The translations under genes and the position numbers were made by a program. A stretch of 36,218 nucleotides of DNA, taken from UBA4716 sp002438865. Its GTDB lineage: Bacteria > Bacillota > Clostridia > UBA1381. The DNA lies in contig CALERO010000063.1 of assembly GCA_937907325.1 (NCBI GenBank), forward strand, positions 1 to 36,218. Direction: 5' to 3'. The notes beneath the pieces were generated by a model, which was given only the letters and a program-made list of their open reading frames with translations, made no database searches and had not been told where the DNA came from. Of the stretch, positions 31,752 through 36,218 are shown one piece after another (positions within the stretch are counted from its first letter, which is position 1; each line of letters opens with the position of its first letter).

Positions 31752-32672
31752 TTACTGACAGCCGCAGTCATTTATCGGAGAAACCTTTGCTCCGGCGGTC
31801 GGGTCGGGATTTTTGCAGTCCACGAAATCGCTCTTTTCCGGCGGGAAGAACTCATCTACCGGGAACTGAATACGCTCAAACAAATCGCAGGGATTGTCGT
31901 CCGTTGCGCCGACACATTCTTTCTGCGGTATGCAGAAATCGTATGACGGAATTAAGAGCTGAACGTGGCGCTCAAGCTTGATGATAGAGAATATGCCTAT
32001 CGAAACGAATACACGCTTTGCTTCGCCGCCCACAACGAGTGCGTCGTCGAAAATGCGTGCAACCGATTCGGGAACGGAGGCAAGATCAAAATCATCATCA
32101 CAGCAGCATGACTTCTTATCACGTGCATCAACAAGCTTTGCCCCGAGAGTTATCGGGTCAACAACCTCTACCACAGCGTGCGGCATATTTGTTTTTCTCC
32201 AAAGCTGAGGATCGAATGCGTCCTCTTTGTACTTGGAGGCGAAAACCTTTGCCGTGCCCTCAGAACCAAAGAGTATTACCTTTTTGTCGAAGGTTGCAAG
32301 ACCCTCAACCTCTGTCGGTCTGCCGACGCCGGTAAATGCGGCGAGCGTAACCTTGAAGAAGTATTTGAGGTCTACCGAGTAGAAACCACGGTTAAACGGA
32401 ACGGGTTCGATGTCCGAGAACACCCATATAATCTCCGCTTTCGTGCATTTTACGTTTATTGAACGGTCGATAACCTCCTGTCCGCAGGCAGTAAGGTATA
32501 CTCTGATGTTTTCAAGGCAGTCTTTATCACGGCAGCTGTCGTAAATCTTATCTGTATGTATGCATACAGCTTCACGGAAGTTAGTGTTGTTCGAGCAGCA
32601 GCTTGAGCTGTTGCCGCTTGCTGTTTCCACACAGCATTCGTCCGAACGGTTGTTATATCTGTAATCACTCAT
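31752..32672 (-). CDS. Cysteine-rich conserved protein, possible spore coat component
   Basis: This 306-aa protein has no signal peptide or membrane helix. Cysteines cluster near the N-terminus (DECC, SSSCC), in the middle (KKSCCCDDD) and at the C-terminus (NDCGCQ). The central region has a conserved look (TACGQEVIDRSINVKCTKAE; GFYSVDLKYFFKVT). I recall similar proteins in other clostridia without a settled function. In-frame codons before 32672 lack a ribosome site; AAGGAG upstream supports that ATG. A sigma-K-like promoter (32714-32742) precedes it and spoIID lies just upstream. Cys-rich composition plus late mother-cell expression suggests a coat or exosporium protein. This is inference; the name should stay provisional. 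Confidence 0.75.
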   Translation of the reverse strand: MSDYRYNNRSDECCVETASGNSSSCCSNNTNFREAVCIHTDKIYDSCRDKDCLENIRVYLTACGQEVIDRSINVKCTKAEIIWVFSDIEPVPFNRGFYSVDLKYFFKVTLAAFTGVGRPTEVEGLATFDKKVILFGSEGTAKVFASKYKEDAFDPQLWRKTNMPHAVVEVVDPITLGAKLVDARDKKSCCCDDDFDLASVPESVARIFDDALVVGGEAKRVFVSIGIFSIIKLERHVQLLIPSYDFCIPQKECVGATDDNPCDLFERIQFPVDEFFPPEKSDFVDCKNPDPTAGAKVSPINDCGCQ

Positions 32673-32713
32673 ATAAAAAAACTCCTTTCTTGATTTGGGC
32701 TTTACCCATACCG

Positions 32714-32742
32714 TATAATATGCGGAGTAATGCGCATATGTG
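32714..32742 (-). promoter_or_regulatory. Putative sigma-K promoter of the Cys-rich gene
   Basis: On the minus strand CACA (32742-32739) is followed after 16 bases by CATATTATA (32722-32714). This matches the sigma-K pattern mACm-N16-CATAnnnTA at every defined position. TATTAT within it could also be read as a poor sigma-A -10. Confidence 0.6.
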
Positions 32743-32750
32743 AACGGCAA

Positions 32751-33701
32751 TCATTTTGAATTTTCTATTTTTACTCCCGTGTAGTAATGCTTTAAAATAT
32801 CCTTGTAACTTTTGCCGTGCGCCGCCATATAATTTGCGCCGTATTGGCTCATACCGACATTGTGACCGTAGCCTTTTACGGCGAATTTTACGCTGTTGTC
32901 CGAAACGCTTATTTCGGCATTTGTTGAGCGGAGCTTGTAGAAGGTGCGCAGTTGAGTGCCTTTTATTTCCGCACCGCCTATTTTAATCGTTTTTATTGCG
33001 CCCGATTTTGTGCGTGAAATATCGCTGAACAGCTTTTCGTTCCAGTTTACGTTTTCTATGTTTTCCTCCGCAATCCGCTTAAAATCATCTGTGCTGATTG
33101 TTTCCTCGCTTGTGTAGTGCGGAGCAAGTTCGTCACCCTCGCTTTTTACGCTTTTAAGATACGGAACTTCTTTGCCCCATACGTTTTCGGCATTTTCGGT
33201 GAGCCCGGAGGAAGTTGAAAAGAACACTGCCGATATAGGCTGACCCTTGTAGGTCACAATTTCACCCTGCGTGTCCCTTACGGCGTCGGCAACCTTATCC
33301 CAAAGCTTTGCTGAACGGTTGGCTTTGAAATCCTCCTCGGAAACGAAAGCCTGACAGTGCGTGGAGTCGGTGCAGATGTCCGCACCCTTGTGCGCCTCGT
33401 CCTTGCCGGAGCGAATGTGCGATATAAGATAAGTCCTTGCCGCAACAGCCTGCGCTTTTAATGCCTCGGCTTCAAATTCCGCCGGCATTTCAGCGGCAAC
33501 AACCCCCGTCAGATACGCCGACTTGTCCATTTCGGCAACGATGTCGGACGAGTGTATGTATACCTTGACCTGCTCCGCTGTTTCGGGGGCGTTGAACGGC
33601 TTGGAATTGTCAATGCTTTTGTCCATAATCATAACAATGGTGAGCGGAATAAAAACGGTTATGAATATAACCGCAATAACAATCAAAATAAAACGCTTCA
33701 T
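32751..33701 (-). CDS. spoIID: Stage II sporulation protein D, peptidoglycan lytic transglycosylase
   Basis: SpoIID trims peptidoglycan ahead of the engulfing membrane during sporulation, working with SpoIIP and SpoIIM. The 316-aa protein has one N-terminal membrane anchor (about residues 4-26). The catalytic Glu71 lies in VVAAEMPAEFEAEALKAQAV. His104, Cys110 and Cys116 follow with the same spacing as the zinc ligands I recall from Clostridioides difficile SpoIID, where the catalytic Glu is likewise 33 residues before the His. The C-terminus has KGYGHNVGMSQYGA, the SpoIID/LytB signature. The upstream in-frame extension runs through a terminator, so ATG 33701 after GGAGGG is the start. A sigma-E-like promoter precedes it. 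A non-sporulation LytB paralogue is the less likely alternative. Confidence 0.92.
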   Translation of the reverse strand: MKRFILIVIAVIFITVFIPLTIVMIMDKSIDNSKPFNAPETAEQVKVYIHSSDIVAEMDKSAYLTGVVAAEMPAEFEAEALKAQAVAARTYLISHIRSGKDEAHKGADICTDSTHCQAFVSEEDFKANRSAKLWDKVADAVRDTQGEIVTYKGQPISAVFFSTSSGLTENAENVWGKEVPYLKSVKSEGDELAPHYTSEETISTDDFKRIAEENIENVNWNEKLFSDISRTKSGAIKTIKIGGAEIKGTQLRTFYKLRSTNAEISVSDNSVKFAVKGYGHNVGMSQYGANYMAAHGKSYKDILKHYYTGVKIENSK

Positions 33702-33717
33702 ATAATCCCTCCGCTTA

Positions 33718-33746
33718 ATCATATGAAAAAGGACGGCGGAATATGA
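33718..33746 (-). promoter_or_regulatory. Putative sigma-E promoter of spoIID
   Basis: On the minus strand TCATATT (33746-33740) is followed after 14 bases by CATATGAT (33725-33718). The -35 fits the sigma-E pattern KMATATT exactly, and the -10 fits CATACAMT at six of eight positions. spoIID is a sigma-E gene in Bacillus. Confidence 0.6.
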
Positions 33747-33771
33747 TACGTGCGATGCTTGTTGCAGTCTC

Positions 33772-33808
33772 AAAAAAACTGCGGCAAAATTAACCATTTT
33801 GCCGCAGT
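33772..33808 (-). terminator. Terminator of the LuxR-type regulator gene
   Basis: ACTGCGGCAAAAT (33778-33790) and ATTTTGCCGCAGT (33796-33808) form a perfect 13-bp stem. On the minus strand it runs into seven T residues (33778-33772). Confidence 0.92.
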
Positions 33809-33810
33809 AA

Positions 33811-34497
33811 TTAAAATTGTAATTTTCCCATATCTATAAACTCAAAAATCTGCAAATTGTGCAGTATATCGAGCAATTCATTCATAGTCCCTGCTCCCAT
33901 ACGCTTTAAAAGGCGGCTCGCCATTTTCCTTACGGAGGCAACCTCGACAACCTTTCTTTTTGCGATGTCGCTGTAGCTTTCGCCGTTGTACAGAGAACGC
34001 AGAAGTTCAAACTCGCCCTTTGTCAGATGCGAAATTTTGTTGTACATATATAATAGTGACTGTTGATTTTGATTTACTTCTCTTGCACGGCTGATAAGTT
34101 TTTTTGCGATTTCGGGATTTAGTGAATTGGCTGATGTAAAAGTGTTTTTGATTATTTTGAGTATTTCGTCGTGTGCGAGCGATTTTCTGCAATAGTTATC
34201 CGCACCGTCGGCGAAAGCTTGAAAAATATAAGCGTCGCTTATGCTTTCTGACAGAATTATAACTTTTATGCTCGGACAGGTTTTTTTGATTTCGGATATA
34301 ATGCGGGGACTTTGCGGTTCGTTGTTGATGTCGAAAATCAGCAAATCGGGGAAAGTGCGCCGTGCGAGTTCAAGACATCTTTCGTAAGTATAAGCCTTTG
34401 CGGTGACTTCAATTTCGGGAAAAGACGTAAAATCGTCATAATAACCGCCTTGAATGTATTTGGCGCTGTCATATATTAAAACCGATACCCTGTCCAT
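33811..34497 (-). CDS. Response regulator with receiver and LuxR/NarL-type helix-turn-helix
   Basis: This is a 228-aa regulator. The receiver domain (1-120) has Asp10, phospho-acceptor Asp56 in LLIFDINNE, Ser in IILSES and the conserved Lys in CRKSLAHDE. The N-terminal acidic pair is reduced to one Asp (IYDS), which may weaken magnesium binding. The C-terminal part (about 155-215) is a helix-turn-helix of the LuxR class: LTKGEFELLRSLYNGESYSDIAKR then SVRKMASRLLKRM. No histidine kinase lies next to it, so the partner is unknown. AAAGGA supports ATG 34497. It is divergent from the sugar-binding lipoprotein gene and shares a 247-base control region with it, so control of that transporter is plausible. 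Confidence 0.88.
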   Translation of the reverse strand: MDRVSVLIYDSAKYIQGGYYDDFTSFPEIEVTAKAYTYERCLELARRTFPDLLIFDINNEPQSPRIISEIKKTCPSIKVIILSESISDAYIFQAFADGADNYCRKSLAHDEILKIIKNTFTSANSLNPEIAKKLISRAREVNQNQQSLLYMYNKISHLTKGEFELLRSLYNGESYSDIAKRKVVEVASVRKMASRLLKRMGAGTMNELLDILHNLQIFEFIDMGKLQF

Positions 34498-34532
34498 AGA
34501 GATAAATCCTTTCAAAAAGCATTATACAATTA

Positions 34533-34562
34533 ATATTAACACTAACCTGTATAAATTGTCAA
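34533..34562 (-). promoter_or_regulatory. Sigma-A promoter of the LuxR-type regulator gene
   Basis: On the minus strand TTGACA (34562-34557) and TAATAT (34538-34533) are 18 bases apart, about 35 bases before the start codon. Confidence 0.75.
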
Positions 34563-34622
34563 TAGATTTTCGTAAAAAATCAACAAAAAACAGACCCTGG
34601 CACAATAGTGCAACAAAATTAT

Positions 34623-34683
34623 GCAAATGTGCAAATGGGACAAAAAATGTCCTCTTGTTTTTTGATGAATTGTATGTTATGAT
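34623..34683 (+). promoter_or_regulatory. Promoter and upstream repeats of the sugar-binding protein operon
   Basis: TTGTTT (34655-34660) and TATGAT (34678-34683) are 17 bases apart. Directly upstream are GCAAATG twice (34623-34629 and 34631-34637) and GGAC/GTCC as an inverted repeat (34638-34652). These are possible regulator sites, perhaps for the divergent response regulator. Confidence 0.6.
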
Positions 34684-34744
34684 AGTGGTAGTAAATAATT
34701 CATAATGAAAATTTATGAAAATTTTTTCAAGGAGGAGTAATGAA

Positions 34745-36142
34745 ATGAAAAAATCAACAAAGCTTACAGCGCTGGTGTTAGGCGCTGTAATGTCAATGGG
34801 AGCGCTTGCAGGCTGCAGCGGCAAGCAGGAGGCAAGCGGAGATGTAACAAAGGTTACATACTGGAGCGGCAACTCGCACGCAGAGGCGGTTGTACGTGAG
34901 CTGATTGACAACTACAATCAGAACCAGGGTAAAAAGGACGGTATTGAAATCGAGTATACTCTCCAGGGCGGCGAAAGTATGACGCAGAGCCTTGAACTGG
35001 CACTCCAGAGCGGAACGGCTCCCGATATATGGGAGGGCGGCGGAATTACGTCGCTTGCGGACAAGGGTTACATAATGGCGTATGACGATATTTACGGCAG
35101 CGACATTGATGATTTAAAGAAGAAGTATGACGGAAAATTAAAGAATACACAGGACTTGTATAAAGGAAAGCTTTACTGCGTGCCCGTAAACATCGGAAAC
35201 GTACAGGGACTTCTTTATAATAAGGATATGTTCAAAGCCGCAGGCATAGTTGATGAAAAGGGCGAGGCAAAACCGCCGAGAACACTTGCCGAAATGCGTG
35301 AGGACGCAAAGAAACTCACTAATGCAGAAAAGAAAGAGTACGGAATAATCTATCCGAGAAAGTGGAGCGGTTGGTTCAGTTCGGACATCTTGGCTCCGGC
35401 AGCTGTATACAGCGGTGGCAGAGGTTCATATAATCCTGCAGAAGATGATTTTGACAATTCATTTATCAAGGATTATGCACAGGTTATTCTCGATATGAGA
35501 GATGACGGCAGCGTATATCCGGGCGGCGACAGTATAGATAACGATACGGCAAGAGCGTTGTTCGCAGAAGGCGGAATTGCTATGAAGTACGGATTTAACT
35601 TCGACGTAGGCGTATTGAGCGACCAGTTCCCGGCAAAATGCGACTGGGGTGTTGCACCGCTTCCTATCGTAGATGAGGAACATGATTATAAGCAGAACGG
35701 CGGATATGCACGTTCACAGTTTGTAAATGCCGCATCAAAGGTACCGACAGAGAAATTAAGAAAAGCAATGGACTTCTTCCTTTCGGACGAGTATCTCGCA
35801 GGCTTGTATAAGGGTTGTGTTGCCGCACCGGCAGACCCGAAAATTATGGAAGGCGTAACAATAGACAATCCGAAAAAGGGTTGGACTGAATTTATGGAAC
35901 TTGCAAAGAACGTAACAGAAACACACTGGGGCCCGAACCTCGATATGGCAGGTCTTAAAGATGTAAAGACATTATTCCTTGAGGACGTATGGTCAGGAAA
36001 AATGACAATAGATGAAGCAATTGCACAGGGAACTGCAAATCAGAAAAAGGGACGTGAAGTATATATGGAAAGCCACCCCGATTATGATACACACCAGTTT
36101 GCAGACCCGAACTGGAAACCGCAGCCTGCAGAATATAAATAA
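34745..36142 (+). CDS. ABC transporter sugar-binding lipoprotein
   Basis: This is a 465-aa extracellular solute-binding protein of the carbohydrate (family 1) class. The N-terminus is a lipoprotein signal with lipobox LAGC, so the mature protein starts at Cys24 and is lipid-anchored outside the membrane. The mature part shows VTYWSGNSHAEAVVRELIDNYNQ, GTAPDIWEGGG, LLYNKDMFKAAGI and GGYARSQFVNAASK blocks typical of such binding proteins. GGAGGAG at 34731-34737 gives ATG 34745; an in-frame ATG at 34715 lacks a ribosome site. The next gene, probably a permease, begins 57 bases downstream at the window edge. No ATPase is in sight, which fits use of the MsmK-type ATPase at 22186. Substrate not predictable. 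Confidence 0.93.
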   Translation: MKKSTKLTALVLGAVMSMGALAGCSGKQEASGDVTKVTYWSGNSHAEAVVRELIDNYNQNQGKKDGIEIEYTLQGGESMTQSLELALQSGTAPDIWEGGGITSLADKGYIMAYDDIYGSDIDDLKKKYDGKLKNTQDLYKGKLYCVPVNIGNVQGLLYNKDMFKAAGIVDEKGEAKPPRTLAEMREDAKKLTNAEKKEYGIIYPRKWSGWFSSDILAPAAVYSGGRGSYNPAEDDFDNSFIKDYAQVILDMRDDGSVYPGGDSIDNDTARALFAEGGIAMKYGFNFDVGVLSDQFPAKCDWGVAPLPIVDEEHDYKQNGGYARSQFVNAASKVPTEKLRKAMDFFLSDEYLAGLYKGCVAAPADPKIMEGVTIDNPKKGWTEFMELAKNVTETHWGPNLDMAGLKDVKTLFLEDVWSGKMTIDEAIAQGTANQKKGREVYMESHPDYDTHQFADPNWKPQPAEYK

Positions 36143-36199
36143 GCTGTAAAACGTCAGGGAACCACATTCCCGAAAATATATCACAAAGGGGAATAATAA

Positions 36200-36218
36200 A
36201 TGCAGTTAAGTAAGAAAA
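36200..36218 (+). CDS. Start of the next gene, probably ABC permease (partial)
   Basis: Six codons (MQLSKK) are visible before the window ends. AAAGGGG at 36185-36191 has 8 bases of spacing to the ATG. In binding-protein operons of this type a permease normally follows, but the identity cannot be read from the sequence present. Confidence 0.5.

Noticed and set aside
32673..32750. N-terminal extension of the Cys-rich protein
   Set aside because: The extension covers the sigma-K-like promoter and lacks a ribosome site; ATG 32672 follows AAGGAG.
1..36218. CRISPR array, tRNA or rRNA genes, T-box or lysine riboswitch
   Set aside because: No regularly spaced repeats of suitable length, no cloverleaf or rRNA sequence, and the leader of hom is too short for those riboswitches.

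Overview
The window looks like a spore-forming, low to moderate G+C Firmicute of class Clostridia. The evidence is AGGAGG-type ribosome binding sites before nearly every gene, sigma-A promoters of the TTGACA-17-TATAAT type, a SpoIID with the clostridial zinc-ligand spacing, a MurT/GatD pair for peptidoglycan amidation, an agr/ComD-type GHKL kinase with a LytTR regulator, and copper-amine-oxidase-type stalk domains. I cannot place it to genus. No rRNA, tRNA, CRISPR array or complete insertion sequence was seen.

Region 1 (1 to about 5650) is visibly AT-richer and looks like part of an integrated mobile element. It carries two unrecognised proteins, a serine recombinase with imperfect repeats upstream, a RepB/AEP-type primase with a zinc finger, and a MazF/PemK toxin without a recognisable antitoxin.

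Region 2 (5996 to 11300, minus strand) is a compact six-gene unit read from right to left. It runs LytTR response regulator, GHKL sensor kinase, polytopic membrane protein (frame broken at an A8 run), membrane protein with a Met/Gln coiled coil, small two-helix membrane protein, and secreted WG-repeat/stalk-domain protein. A pair of 14-bp direct repeats spaced 21 bp sits just upstream and has the geometry of a LytTR operator. I recognise the signalling genes but not the four-gene envelope cargo, so this is my best candidate for an undescribed system. A small XRE repressor is transcribed divergently from it. The 560-bp stretch before lysS holds hairpins and short repeats and may be the border of the acquired DNA.

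Region 3 (12383 to 31649) is chromosomal backbone. It holds lysS, a Big2-glucosaminidase, murT-gatD, a second Big2-glucosaminidase, an EF-G-like GTPase, an MsmK-type sugar ABC ATPase, a NusG_II protein and radC. These are followed by hom-thrB-lysC for aspartate-family amino acids, a SpoU methyltransferase with the UPF0237 and UPF0210 proteins, and a His-rich COG0523 metallochaperone. The two cell-wall hydrolases bracket the cell-wall amidation pair, which suggests a wall-remodelling neighbourhood.

Region 4 (31752 to 36218) holds a Cys-rich protein behind a sigma-K-like promoter and spoIID behind a sigma-E-like promoter, so both are probably mother-cell sporulation genes. Next come a LuxR-type response regulator and, divergently, a sugar-binding lipoprotein followed by the first codons of the next gene, probably the permease. 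That system may use the unlinked MsmK ATPase at 22186.
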